A stretch of DNA of 45,591 nt, taken from Comamonadaceae bacterium (GTDB taxonomy: Bacteria > Pseudomonadota > Gammaproteobacteria > Burkholderiales > Burkholderiaceae_C). The DNA is taken from assembly GCA_027483665.1 (NCBI GenBank), contig JAIXUC010000013.1:1-45591 (forward strand), given 5' to 3'. The notes under the pieces were generated by a model. That model was given only the letters and a program-made list of their open reading frames with translations. It searched no databases and was not told the origin of the DNA. Shown here piece after piece: positions 1-7,368 of the stretch. Made by a program: the position numbers and the translations under genes. The stretch's first letter is position 1, and every line of letters starts with the position of its first letter.

Positions 1-1150
1 GGGCTTGGCAACGCATGCCCTGCAGCGTTTCGGCCCTGTGCCCATGCTGATCGAGTGGGACACCGACCTGCCCGATCTGAGCGTGCTGCTGGGCGAAGCC
101 CAGACAGCGCGTGCGCTGGCGCAGCCTGTGACCGCGCCAGCGCTCATCTGGCCTTTCAAAGCGCGCACCTTGGACAATCCGTCACCAGCCACCGCCGATG
201 CAGCGTCTCAGCCAACCGTTCGGCAAGGGGCTGAACTGCAGCAGCAGCAGGCGTCATTGGTGCAAGCGCTTTTCGAGCCCGCGCTCAAGCCCACGCACCT
301 GTCGGGTCTGTCGCCCATTGGCCCCAAGGCCACGGTATGGCGCGGCTTGCAGGCCTACCGCAGCAACGGCCACGCCATCGCTGAGCGCGCCTTGCAAGCC
401 GCTTACCCGGTGTTGGCGCAGTTGCTGGGCCAAGAGGCACTTGCTTTGTTGTCGCGCGCTTTGTGGCACAGCCATCCGCCAGTGCAGGGCGACCTGGCCC
501 AATGGGGCTCGGCGCTGGCCGACTTCCTGCGCATGGACCACCAGTTGGCCGAATGGCCCTACTTGTCCGACGTGGCTGCCGTGGAGTGGTTGCTGCACAG
601 CGCCGCCGCGCAAGCCGACGCTGCGCCCGACGCCAACAGCCTGCAAGCTTTGTTGGCCGCGCCGCCCGAGACGGTTGTGATGGTGCTGGCCCCCGGCACT
701 GCGCTCTTTGACTCGCCATGGCCTGTGGTGTCGATTTGGCAAGCGCACGTCGGTGCCGCGGCGCAAGCGAGCGGACATTCGACCGGACATTCGGTGGAGC
801 CGGCAGAGGCCGCACATCCACCAGCCGAGCCAGACTGGGCCCATTTGCGCTTGGCCATTGCGCAGCGGCATGCGCAGACCGCCTTGGTCTGGCGCGAGGG
901 GCTGCGCCCGCGTTGCCGCCTGGCCAGCACCGGCGAGGCTGCTTTGCTGCGCACCGCCATTCACGGCGGTTCGCTGTTTGACGCGGTCAGCGCGGCCGCC
1001 ATGGACCCAGGGTTTTCTTTGCAGGCTTGGTTGCCTGCCGCTTGGCACAGCGGCTTGCTGCTGGGTTTGGCGTCCAAAGCATCCACCACAGACCCCTTGA
1101 CCGCCCAGCACCACCTGACCACCAAAGCCATCCTGCCAACGGTCACCTGA
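1..1150 (+). CDS. DUF692 (MNIO)-DUF2063 fusion protein, 5' truncated by window edge
   Basis: The reading frame is open from the first base, so the N-terminus lies outside the window. The first ~35 visible residues (motif GPVPMLIEWDTDLP) match the C-terminal end of DUF692, the multinuclear non-heme iron oxidase (MNIO) family that modifies ribosomally made peptides. A Gln-rich linker follows, then a DUF2063 domain (about visible residues 83-185; PIGPKATVWRGLQAYRSN, LLGQEALALL) and a variable C-terminal half. In bufferin-type (Buf) and gold-induced (Gig) operons these two domains are normally separate proteins, enzyme and partner, acting on a small Cys-containing DUF2282 precursor. Here they are one chain. 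The DoxX gene starts 10 bases downstream, as in those operons. The precursor peptide, if present, would be upstream of the window. Family assignment is strong; the copper or gold role is inferred from family knowledge. Confidence 0.8.
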   Translation, partial: GLATHALQRFGPVPMLIEWDTDLPDLSVLLGEAQTARALAQPVTAPALIWPFKARTLDNPSPATADAASQPTVRQGAELQQQQASLVQALFEPALKPTHLSGLSPIGPKATVWRGLQAYRSNGHAIAERALQAAYPVLAQLLGQEALALLSRALWHSHPPVQGDLAQWGSALADFLRMDHQLAEWPYLSDVAAVEWLLHSAAAQADAAPDANSLQALLAAPPETVVMVLAPGTALFDSPWPVVSIWQAHVGAAAQASGHSTGHSVEPAEAAHPPAEPDWAHLRLAIAQRHAQTALVWREGLRPRCRLASTGEAALLRTAIHGGSLFDAVSAAAMDPGFSLQAWLPAAWHSGLLLGLASKASTTDPLTAQHHLTTKAILPTVT

Positions 1151-1160
1151 AGAACGAACG

Positions 1161-1634
1161 ATGAACCTGCCGACCACCACCCCTCTCTCAGCCCGTGTGC
1201 ACGCGCTGATCTACCCGGTTCTCCGAGCGCTCGACGGCTTGCAAGCCCCGGCGCTGCTGGCCGCCCGCTGCTATGTGGCTTATGCGTTCTTCGCGGCGGG
1301 TTTGACCAAGCTGCGCGACTGGGAAACCACCTTGCTCCTGTTCACCGAGGAATACCAAGTGCCGGTGCTGTCGCCGGAGCTGGCGGCTTGGGCTGGCACC
1401 GCGGGTGAGCTGGTGTTGCCGGTGTTGCTGGCCTTTGGGCTGACCGGGCGATTGGCTGCGCTCGGCCTGTCGGTGGTGAACGTGGTGGCCGTGGCAAGCC
1501 TTGCCGAGATCGCCCCGGCTGCGCTGGTGCAGCATCAGCTGTGGGGCGTTTTGCTGCTGCTGCCCTTGTTCTGGGGGCCGGGCGCCTGGTCACTCGACCG
1601 GTGGCTGTGGGTCCGCCTCTCGGCCGAGAGGTGA
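1161..1634 (+). CDS. DoxX family membrane protein
   Basis: A 157-residue protein with about four hydrophobic segments (roughly residues 35-50, 75-95, 97-115 and 125-145). It carries the DoxX-type N-terminal pattern of an Arg/Ala-rich helix followed by [15 protein letters not shown], and usual DoxX length. The ATG start lies 10 bases after the stop of the DUF692-DUF2063 fusion, so the two are almost certainly co-transcribed. A DoxX protein is the standard last gene of bufferin/gig operons, where it is thought to be an inner-membrane accessory, possibly redox-linked; its biochemical role is not settled. The next gene starts 29 bases downstream and may be part of the same transcript. Confidence 0.85.
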   Translation: MNLPTTTPLSARVHALIYPVLRALDGLQAPALLAARCYVAYAFFAAGLTKLRDWETTLLLFTEEYQVPVLSPELAAWAGTAGELVLPVLLAFGLTGRLAALGLSVVNVVAVASLAEIAPAALVQHQLWGVLLLLPLFWGPGAWSLDRWLWVRLSAER

Positions 1635-1663
1635 GCTGGCAAGCCCTAGACTCCACGGGCTTG

Positions 1664-2227
1664 ATGGATGCATTTTTTCTCTCCACCGGCATCGTCGCTC
1701 TGGCAGAAATGGGCGACAAGACCCAGTTGCTGGCCTTGGTACTGGCCGCTCGCTTTCGCAAGCCTTGGCCCATCGTCTGGGGCATCTTGGTCGCCACCCT
1801 CGTCAATCACGCTCTTGCTGGCGTCTTGGGCGCTTGGCTGACCACGGTGATGGGGCCGCAGACCTTGCGCTGGGTCTTGGGTCTGTCATTCATCGCCATG
1901 GCCGCTTGGATGCTGGTGCCCGATCGACTGGACGACCAAGACACCCCACAAGCCCCGCGCCTGGGCATCTTTGCCACAACCGCCATCGCTTTCTTTTTGG
2001 CAGAGATGGGCGACAAAACACAGATTGCCACCGTCATGCTGGCAGCGCGCTACACCGATGTCGTGGCCGTGGTGGCCGGCACCACGATGGGCATGATGCT
2101 GGCCAATGCGCCCGTGGTGTGGCTGGGCGAGCGCATCACGCGCCGCGTTCCGCTGCAGCTGGTGCATCGGGTGTGCGCCGCTTTGTTCTTCGGTTTGGGC
2201 CTCTGGGCGCTGCCGGTGTGGGGCTGA
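1664..2227 (+). CDS. TMEM165/GDT1 (UPF0016) family cation exporter, putative Mn2+ exporter
   Basis: A 187-residue inner-membrane protein made of two homologous halves, each with the family signature E-M-G-D-K-T (residues 15-20 and 114-119) in a hydrophobic helix. The acidic residues of this motif form the cation site in characterised members (yeast Gdt1, human TMEM165, bacterial MneA), which move Mn2+ or Ca2+. The ATG at 1664 puts the first motif at its usual distance from the N-terminus; the frame is open further upstream, but that part does not resemble the family. No yybP-ykoY manganese riboswitch is visible, as there are only 29 bases between the DoxX stop and this start. Exported ion inferred from the family. 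Confidence 0.88.
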   Translation: MDAFFLSTGIVALAEMGDKTQLLALVLAARFRKPWPIVWGILVATLVNHALAGVLGAWLTTVMGPQTLRWVLGLSFIAMAAWMLVPDRLDDQDTPQAPRLGIFATTAIAFFLAEMGDKTQIATVMLAARYTDVVAVVAGTTMGMMLANAPVVWLGERITRRVPLQLVHRVCAALFFGLGLWALPVWG

Positions 2228-2257
2228 GAGAGCGGCCTGCCCCAGCGACCCCGTCGA

Positions 2258-2263
2258 TATACT
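2258..2263 (+). promoter_or_regulatory. Candidate -10 element (TATACT) for metXW transcript
   Basis: TATACT differs from the consensus at one position. It would place transcription start at about 2270, directly before the first stem of the riboswitch (2273), which is the expected arrangement. No convincing -35 hexamer is seen 16-18 bases upstream, so the call rests mainly on position. Confidence 0.4.
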
Positions 2264-2270
2264 CCAACCA

Positions 2271-2336
2271 CTGCGCCGATTTGTCCCAGCTTGCGGGCGC
2301 CGAAACCCAAGAGTTTCGAAAAACCGCTAAAGAGGC
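2271..2336 (+). promoter_or_regulatory. SAM-II-like (SAM-alpha) riboswitch aptamer upstream of metX
   Basis: Hand comparison with the SAM-II consensus finds its conserved blocks in order. A P1 stem forms from GCGCC (2273-2277) and GGCGC (2296-2300). Directly after the 5' strand is GATTTG (2278-2283), then CTTGC (2290-2294), and at the 3' side CGCTAAAGAGG (2325-2335), matching the family's gCUAAAaAGG box. The pseudoknot can form between AGC (2288-2290) and GCT (2326-2328), with CC (2285-2286) facing GG (2334-2335). A small extra hairpin CGAAAC/GTTTCG (2301-2306 with 2313-2318) sits in the linker. The next gene is metX, the classic SAM-II target. No covariance search was run. Confidence 0.72.
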
Positions 2337-2344
2337 AACCCGCC

Positions 2345-2383
2345 AAACCCGGTTGCGCTCCTTCAGCGCCGCCGGGTTTTTTT
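2345..2383 (+). terminator. Intrinsic terminator between riboswitch and metX (attenuator)
   Basis: AAACCCGG (2345-2352) pairs with CCGGGTTT (2372-2379). Inside it GCGCT (2355-2359) pairs with AGCGC (2365-2369) around a five-base loop. The stem runs straight into a T tract (2377-2383). The hairpin lies only 9 bases after the riboswitch core and 11 bases before the likely metX GTG, so it can only act as a leader attenuator, presumably favoured when SAM is bound. Confidence 0.82.
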
Positions 2384-2394
2384 GTTGTTCAGCC

Positions 2395-3549
2395 GTGCCG
2401 CTCATCGCCATACCCCAGTTCATGCGTTTCGATGCCGACTTGCCGCTGCAAAGCGGCCAGCGCATTGGTGGCTACACGCTGGCTTACGAGACCTATGGCG
2501 AGCTGAACGCGGCGCGCAGCAACGCGGTCTTGGTGTGCCACGCGCTCAACGCCTCGCACCACGTGGCGGGCGTCTACGAAGGCCAGCCCCGCTCCGAAGG
2601 TTGGTGGGACAACCTCATTGGCCCGGGCAAGCCGCTGGACACCGACCGCTTCTTTGTGATCGGCGTCAACAACCTGGGTTCTTGCTTCGGCTCGACCGGC
2701 CCGATGCACGCCAACCCGCAAACCGGCCGAGTCTGGGGCGCAGACTTCCCCGTGGTCACGGTGGAAGACTGGGTCGACGCGCAGGCCCGTTTGTTGGACG
2801 CTTTGGGTGTGCCCACGCTGGCTGCGGTGATCGGCGGCAGCTTGGGGGGCATGCAAGCCTTGGCCTGGACGTTGCGCCACCCCGAGCGGGTGCGCCACGC
2901 GATGGTCGTGGCCAGCGCCCCCAACCTCACGGCAGAGAACATCGCTTTCAACGAAGTGGCGCGGCGCGCCATCGCCACCGACCCCGACTTTCACGGCGGC
3001 CATTTCTACGAGCACGGCGTGGTGCCCAAGCGTGGCCTGCGCATCGCGCGCATGGTGGGGCACATCACCTATTTGTCTGACGACGTGATGAACGAGAAGT
3101 TCGGCCGACAGCTCAAGCCCGCTGCAGACCAGGCCGTGCCCACGCCACACGCGGGCGAGCCAGCGTACCGATACACCACGCAAGACGTGGAGTTTCAGAT
3201 CGAGAGTTACCTGCGGCACCAGGGCGACAAGTTCGCCGAGTACTTCGACGCCAACACCTATTTGCTGATCACACGGGCCTTGGACTACTTCGACCCGGCC
3301 CGCGCGTTCGCTGGTGATTTGTCGGCCGCTTTGGCCGTGGCGCAGGCGCAGTTTTTGGTGGTCAGCTTCAGCACCGACTGGCGCTTTTCTCCCGCGCGCA
3401 GCCGAGAAATCGTCAAAGCACTGCTCGACAACCGCCGCACGGTCAGCTACGCGGAAATCGACGCGCCCCACGGCCACGACGCGTTTTTGCTGGACGACGC
3501 GCGCTACCACGGCGTGGTGCGCGCCTACCTGGATCGGGTGAGCTTGTGA
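2395..3549 (+). CDS. metX: Homoserine O-acetyl/succinyltransferase MetX
   Basis: Alpha/beta-hydrolase-fold acyltransferase that activates homoserine at the start of methionine synthesis. With the GTG start it is 384 residues, normal for MetX. The catalytic triad is visible: Ser149 in GGSLGGM, Asp328 in STDWRFSP and His361 in the HGHDAFL block. The family motifs [14 protein letters not shown] and [20 protein letters not shown] are intact. I prefer GTG at 2395 because the resulting N-terminus ([11 protein letters not shown]) resembles family N-termini; ATG at 2422 is an alternative, and neither has a clear Shine-Dalgarno. Whether the donor is acetyl- or succinyl-CoA cannot be told by eye. It is preceded by a riboswitch and terminator, and metW follows 16 bases downstream. 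Confidence 0.95.
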   Translation: MPLIAIPQFMRFDADLPLQSGQRIGGYTLAYETYGELNAARSNAVLVCHALNASHHVAGVYEGQPRSEGWWDNLIGPGKPLDTDRFFVIGVNNLGSCFGSTGPMHANPQTGRVWGADFPVVTVEDWVDAQARLLDALGVPTLAAVIGGSLGGMQALAWTLRHPERVRHAMVVASAPNLTAENIAFNEVARRAIATDPDFHGGHFYEHGVVPKRGLRIARMVGHITYLSDDVMNEKFGRQLKPAADQAVPTPHAGEPAYRYTTQDVEFQIESYLRHQGDKFAEYFDANTYLLITRALDYFDPARAFAGDLSAALAVAQAQFLVVSFSTDWRFSPARSREIVKALLDNRRTVSYAEIDAPHGHDAFLLDDARYHGVVRAYLDRVSL

Positions 3550-3565
3550 ACAGCAGCGGCAATCC

Positions 3566-4150
3566 ATGAGCGACGCCCTCACCTTGCAGCGCATCGCCGA
3601 GTTGGTGCCGGTGGGCTCGCGCGTGCTGGACCTGGGCTGCGGCGACGGCGCCCTGCTGGATTTGTTGCAGCGTGAGCGCGGCTGCAGCGGCTATGGCGTG
3701 GAGATCGCCGATGCCAACGTGCTGGCCTGCGTGCGCCGGGGCGTGCAAGTCATTCAGCTCAACCTCGACGAGGGCTTGTCGATGTTTGCAGACAGCAGCT
3801 TCGACGTGGTGCTGCAAATCGACACCTTGCAGCACCTGCGCAACGCCGAGACCATGCTGCGCGAAACCGCGCGCGTAGGGCGACTGGGCGTGGTGGCTTT
3901 CCCCAACTTCGCGCATTGGCCCAACCGCTTGAGCGTGCTGCGTGGGCGCATGCCTGTCACTCGCAGGCTGCCCTACCAGTGGTACGACACGCCCAACATC
4001 CGCGTCGGCACCTTCGCCGACTTCATCCGCTTGGCACAAAACAACCAGCTGCGCGTGATGGATGCTTTCGGTCTACAAGAAGGCCAAGTGGTGCGGACCC
4101 TGCCTAACCTGCGCGCCAGCACGGCGGTGTTCAAGGTGGCGCGGGGCTGA
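3566..4150 (+). CDS. metW: Methionine biosynthesis protein MetW
   Basis: A 194-residue Rossmann-fold protein with the class I methyltransferase SAM motif VLDLGCGDGALL (about residues 20-31) and MetW features: VVLQIDTLQHLRN, NFAHWPNRL and LPYQWYDTPNIRVGT. MetW partners MetX in many Proteobacteria that lack MetA and is needed for full homoserine acyltransferase activity; its own methyl acceptor is not established. It lies 16 bases after metX on the same strand, so it should share the SAM-responsive leader. Confidence 0.93.
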   Translation: MSDALTLQRIAELVPVGSRVLDLGCGDGALLDLLQRERGCSGYGVEIADANVLACVRRGVQVIQLNLDEGLSMFADSSFDVVLQIDTLQHLRNAETMLRETARVGRLGVVAFPNFAHWPNRLSVLRGRMPVTRRLPYQWYDTPNIRVGTFADFIRLAQNNQLRVMDAFGLQEGQVVRTLPNLRASTAVFKVARG

Positions 4151-4296
4151 TTCCAGCTTGCGGGCGCGCGGGCTTCGCGTCGGTGTTGTTGGAAAGGTGC
4201 CGTGCTAGCATCGTTTCCATTCGGGAAAGCGGCCTCCCGACTCTTTGCGAAAGACGGTGTCCCGTCCAAGTGCCGGCAGCCTTGCTGGAGTAATCC

Positions 4297-5016
4297 ATGG
4301 ACACCGCAAATCCTTCACCATTCATTGTTGAGCCTAGTGCTCTCTTGTCTCGCATCGGTAGCGAGCAAGCGCCTTGGCTGCTGGACGTCCGGCGTCCGGC
4401 GGCGTACGAACAAAGCCCCTGTCGCTTAGCCGCTGCGCTGCGTTGCTCGCCCGATCAGCTCGCCGCTTTTGCTGCCCTACACGCACCGCGTGAGGTGGTC
4501 GTCTACTGCGTTCATGGTCATCAGGTCAGCTTGGAGGCCGTGCGCCAATTGCGTCATGCAGGCTGGCCCGCTTTCCAACTGGCAGGAGGAATGGAGGGGG
4601 GTGAGTCGGGCGTGGACTCTGCCGATGACATGGCCCGTTGGCGCTCGCACCCCTTGCCACGCATGAAGCGGCGCGAGGACTTGGGCGTAGACGGCCTGAA
4701 GCCTTCGCGGTGGGTGTCCAGCGAGCTCCCGAACACCGATCAGCTCAGCTGTTCTTGGTTGATCCGACGCTGGATCGATCCGCTGGCCCGCTTTTGGTGG
4801 GTGCCCCCTGAGCAATTGCACGCGGAGGCCCAGCGCTTGGGCGCGACCATCTTCGCTTCAGACGAGGCGACCCCTTCGCCGCAGATCCAGCTGCGCAACT
4901 TGGAGGCGCTGCGGTCCGCTTTTGGGCTGGACGGCTGCCACATCAGCGCGACTGAGTCGCCATCGCCGAGCTCACTGAAAAGGTCTGCCTCTTCAGCAGG
5001 GGAAACCCATGAGTGA
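4297..5016 (+). CDS. Rhodanese domain fused to a shortened ChrB C-terminal-like domain
   Basis: A 239-residue protein. Residues ~8-110 form a rhodanese domain with the start motif PWLLDVRRPAAYE and an active-site loop led by Cys71 (CVHGHQVS), so it could carry persulfide or bind anions. Residues ~130-225 resemble the C-terminal domain of ChrB chromate-resistance proteins (DQLSCSWLIRRWIDPLARFWWVPPEQL), but the later His/Cys block usual in that family (FSHxGxxCxFD) is missing and the chain ends in a Ser-rich tail. A Shine-Dalgarno-like CTGGAG precedes the ATG. The stop overlaps the chrA start by 8 bases, so the two are translationally linked. A role in chromate sensing or reduction with ChrA is inferred from context. 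Confidence 0.8.
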   Translation: MDTANPSPFIVEPSALLSRIGSEQAPWLLDVRRPAAYEQSPCRLAAALRCSPDQLAAFAALHAPREVVVYCVHGHQVSLEAVRQLRHAGWPAFQLAGGMEGGESGVDSADDMARWRSHPLPRMKRREDLGVDGLKPSRWVSSELPNTDQLSCSWLIRRWIDPLARFWWVPPEQLHAEAQRLGATIFASDEATPSPQIQLRNLEALRSAFGLDGCHISATESPSPSSLKRSASSAGETHE

Positions 5017-6433
5017 ATCTGCCATCACCCAGGCAAGTCACCCGCCAGCGAATGCTGCCGTGCCACTCAAAGATGCCCTGCGTTTCTGGCTGCGCCTGGG
5101 CTTCATCAGCTTTGGCGGACCTGCCGGGCAGATTGCCTTGATGCACCGTGAGTTGGTGCAGGAGCGGCGCTGGATCAGCGAGCGGCGCTTTTTGCATGCG
5201 CTGAATTACTGCATGGTTCTCCCCGGGCCGGAGGCGCAGCAACTGGCCACTTACCTCGGTTGGCTGATGCACCGGACCTGGGGCGGTGTGGCGGCTGGTG
5301 TGTTGTTTGTGTTGCCTTCGCTGTTCATCTTGATCGCGCTCAGCGCCCTGTACCTGAGCTTTGGCCATACCCCGCTGGTGGCGGGTTTGTTCGATGGCGT
5401 TCGCTCTGCGGTGGTCGCGGTGGTGCTGCACGCGGTGTGGCGCATGGGTGGGAAGACATTGGGCGACCCGCGTCGACAGCCCTGGAATTGGGCGCTGGCC
5501 TTGGGCAGCTTTGGGGCTTTGGCGGTGTTGGCGCTGCCGTTCCCGGCGGTGATGCTGGCCGCTGGCTTGTTGGGTTGGGGCGCGGCGCGGTTCGGCGTCG
5601 ACGCGTTGGGGCCTGCCCACGTCGCAGCACCGCTGGCCAAGGCGAGTGATATCACCTCGAACGGCGCGCCCGCCGCTGCGCCCCTCATCGACGACCACAC
5701 GCCCACGCCAGCGCACGCCCGCTTCAGTCGCAGTCGCTTGGCAACTGTTTTGCTGGTAGCCGCCGCACTGTGGCTGTTGCCGATGGCCGCCTTGCTGGTT
5801 TGGCAAGGCGTGCAAGGCACCTTGCCGCAGATGGCTTGGTTCTTCACCAAAGCGGCGCTGCTGACTTTCGGCGGGGCTTACGCGGTGCTGCCCTACGTGG
5901 TGCAAGGCGCGGTCGAGCAGCAGCAGTGGCTGAGCATGGCGCAAATGATGGACGGCTTGGCCTTGGGTGAAAGCACGCCGGGGCCGCTCATCATGGTGGT
6001 GGCTTTTGTCGGCTTCGTGGGGGGCTGGGCGCGTGAAGTGGCCGGGCCCGGCCTGCCGTTTTGGGGCGGCGTGCTGGCCGCTTGCGTGGTGACGTGGTTC
6101 ACCTTTCTGCCCTCGTTCGTGTTCATCTTGGCCGGTGGGCCGTTGGTGGAGTCCACCCACGACAAACTCGGATTCACCGCGCCGCTCGCTGCCATCGGTT
6201 GCGCCGTTGTGGGCGTGATCGCCTCGCTGGCCCTGTTCTTTTTGGTTCACGTGGGCTGGCCGCAAGGCATGGGCGGCCCGGTGGACTGGCCGGCGCTGGC
6301 CCTGGCCGCTGTTGCGCTGGCCTTGCTGGTACGCGCCCGCTGGGGTGTGTTGCCCGTCATCGGCCTGTGCGCGTTGCTGGGCTTTGCCGGGAGCTTTGCC
6401 GGTGCGTGGTCCGGTTATTGGGCCGGGTTCTAG
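5009..6433 (+). CDS. chrA: Chromate transporter ChrA (long two-domain CHR type)
   Basis: A 474-residue inner-membrane protein of the CHR family, which expels chromate from the cytoplasm. It holds two homologous CHR halves. The first (about residues 20-195) has FISFGGPAGQIALMHRE and LPGPEAQQLATYLGW. The second (about 275-470) has LLTFGGAYAVLPY and GLALGESTPGPLIMVVAFVG. A hydrophilic linker (about 205-235) separates them. The ATG lies within the last codons of the upstream rhodanese-ChrB-like gene. Full-length bidomain ChrA proteins are usually chromate exporters, though sequence alone does not prove the substrate. Confidence 0.93.
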   Translation: MSESAITQASHPPANAAVPLKDALRFWLRLGFISFGGPAGQIALMHRELVQERRWISERRFLHALNYCMVLPGPEAQQLATYLGWLMHRTWGGVAAGVLFVLPSLFILIALSALYLSFGHTPLVAGLFDGVRSAVVAVVLHAVWRMGGKTLGDPRRQPWNWALALGSFGALAVLALPFPAVMLAAGLLGWGAARFGVDALGPAHVAAPLAKASDITSNGAPAAAPLIDDHTPTPAHARFSRSRLATVLLVAAALWLLPMAALLVWQGVQGTLPQMAWFFTKAALLTFGGAYAVLPYVVQGAVEQQQWLSMAQMMDGLALGESTPGPLIMVVAFVGFVGGWAREVAGPGLPFWGGVLAACVVTWFTFLPSFVFILAGGPLVESTHDKLGFTAPLAAIGCAVVGVIASLALFFLVHVGWPQGMGGPVDWPALALAAVALALLVRARWGVLPVIGLCALLGFAGSFAGAWSGYWAGF

Positions 6434-6444
6434 GCGAGTTCCGC

Positions 6445-7260
6445 ATGCCTCGCTTCGCTGCCAACCTGTCCTTCCTCTACCCCGAGCTGCCTTTCATGGA
6501 GCGGTTCGAGGCCGCAGCGCGTGACGGCTTTGAAGGCGTGGAGTTTCTGTTTGCGCACGAGCACCCCATGCCCGAGCTGCGCGCGCGTCTGGCGGCGCAC
6601 GGCATGCAGCAGGTGTTGTTCAATGCCGCGCCTGGCGACTGGGCCGCTGGCGAGCGCGGCCTGGCTTGTCTGCCCGGGCGCGAGCGCGAATTCCAAGACG
6701 CCATCCATGCGGCGCTGCGCAACGCCGAGCAGCTGCAATGCCCCAGGGTGCATGTGATGTCGGGCCGCGTGCCCGAGGGCATTGACCCGTCGTCTTTGCG
6801 GGCCACGCTGGTGGCCAACCTGCGATGGGCTGCGCGGCTGGCCGCCGCTCAGGGAACGGTGCTGACGGTGGAGCCCATCAACCCGCAGGACATGCCCGGT
6901 TACTGGCTGACGCACCAAGCGCAGGCGCATGCCTTGTGCGCAGACGTGGGCGAGGCCAGCCTGCAAGTGCAGATGGACCTCTACCACTGCCAGATGGTCG
7001 AGGGCGGCGTGATCGAACAGTTGCAGACCCACCTGCGCCCCGGGCGAGTGGCGCACTTGCAAATTGCGGGCGTGCCGGGCCGACACGAGCCCGATGTGGG
7101 CGTGTTCGACTTGGGCGCTTTGCTGGGCTTGATTGACGCGTTATCGGCCGAGCGCGGCTGGTCGGGCTGGTTGGGCTGCGAGTACCGCCCGCAGACGGGC
7201 GTGCTGCCCGGCGGTACATCAGCAGGCTTGAAGCGTTGGAGGCCCGCCAGCCCGCGTTGA
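6445..7260 (+). CDS. hyi: Hydroxypyruvate isomerase family protein (Hyi/OtnI-like TIM barrel)
   Basis: A 271-residue xylose-isomerase-like TIM-barrel protein starting MPRFAANLSFLYPELPFMERF, the classic Hyi N-terminus. Metal-site residues appear in order: Glu in LTVEPIN, Asp in MDLYHCQ, His in the AGVPGRHEPD loop and Glu in LGCEYRPQ. Hyi interconverts hydroxypyruvate and tartronate semialdehyde in glyoxylate metabolism; the related OtnI acts on 2-oxotetronate, and the two cannot be separated by eye. The ATG lies 11 bases after the chrA stop, so it may be co-transcribed with chrA although no functional link is obvious. No gcl or glxR neighbour is present. An intrinsic terminator overlaps its stop codon. 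Confidence 0.85.
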   Translation: MPRFAANLSFLYPELPFMERFEAAARDGFEGVEFLFAHEHPMPELRARLAAHGMQQVLFNAAPGDWAAGERGLACLPGREREFQDAIHAALRNAEQLQCPRVHVMSGRVPEGIDPSSLRATLVANLRWAARLAAAQGTVLTVEPINPQDMPGYWLTHQAQAHALCADVGEASLQVQMDLYHCQMVEGGVIEQLQTHLRPGRVAHLQIAGVPGRHEPDVGVFDLGALLGLIDALSAERGWSGWLGCEYRPQTGVLPGGTSAGLKRWRPASPR

Positions 7261-7271
7261 GTGGGCTTTTT
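7249..7271 (+). terminator. Intrinsic terminator spanning the hyi stop codon
   Basis: AGCCCGC (7249-7255) pairs with GTGGGCT (7261-7267; one G-T pair) around loop GTTGA, followed by T tract 7267-7271. The TGA stop of hyi (7258-7260) is inside the loop, so the 5' arm is coding sequence. Confidence 0.75.
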
Positions 7272-7313
7272 GTAGCGTGCCGTCCGTAGAATCGTTTAGC
7301 AGTAAACAGGTTC

Positions 7314-7333
7314 ATGAGCCACGGGCGGCTCAT
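7314..7333. repeat. Perfect 7-bp inverted repeat in the mcp leader
   Basis: ATGAGCC (7314-7320) and GGCTCAT (7327-7333) form a perfect stem with a six-base loop, 35 bases before the chemotaxis gene ATG. No T tract follows, so it is not a terminator. It could be an mRNA leader hairpin or a protein-binding site. Confidence 0.4.
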
Positions 7334-7368
7334 CGCCCAAAACCAACAGGCCAAAAGAGAAGCACGCG

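Noticed and set aside
1501-3549. Single 682-codon open frame through DoxX, exporter and metX
   Set aside because: Only the metX part has family similarity; the upstream part is antiphase to two real genes and crosses the riboswitch and terminator.
4186-4211. Promoter TTGTTG/TAGCAT ahead of the rhodanese-ChrB gene
   Set aside because: The spacer is only 14 bases, too short for a normal sigma-70 promoter.
4141-4296. Second SAM-II riboswitch after metW
   Set aside because: Only the 15-base core and GATT recur; the 3' CTAAA box and pseudoknot partner are missing, and the next genes concern chromate.
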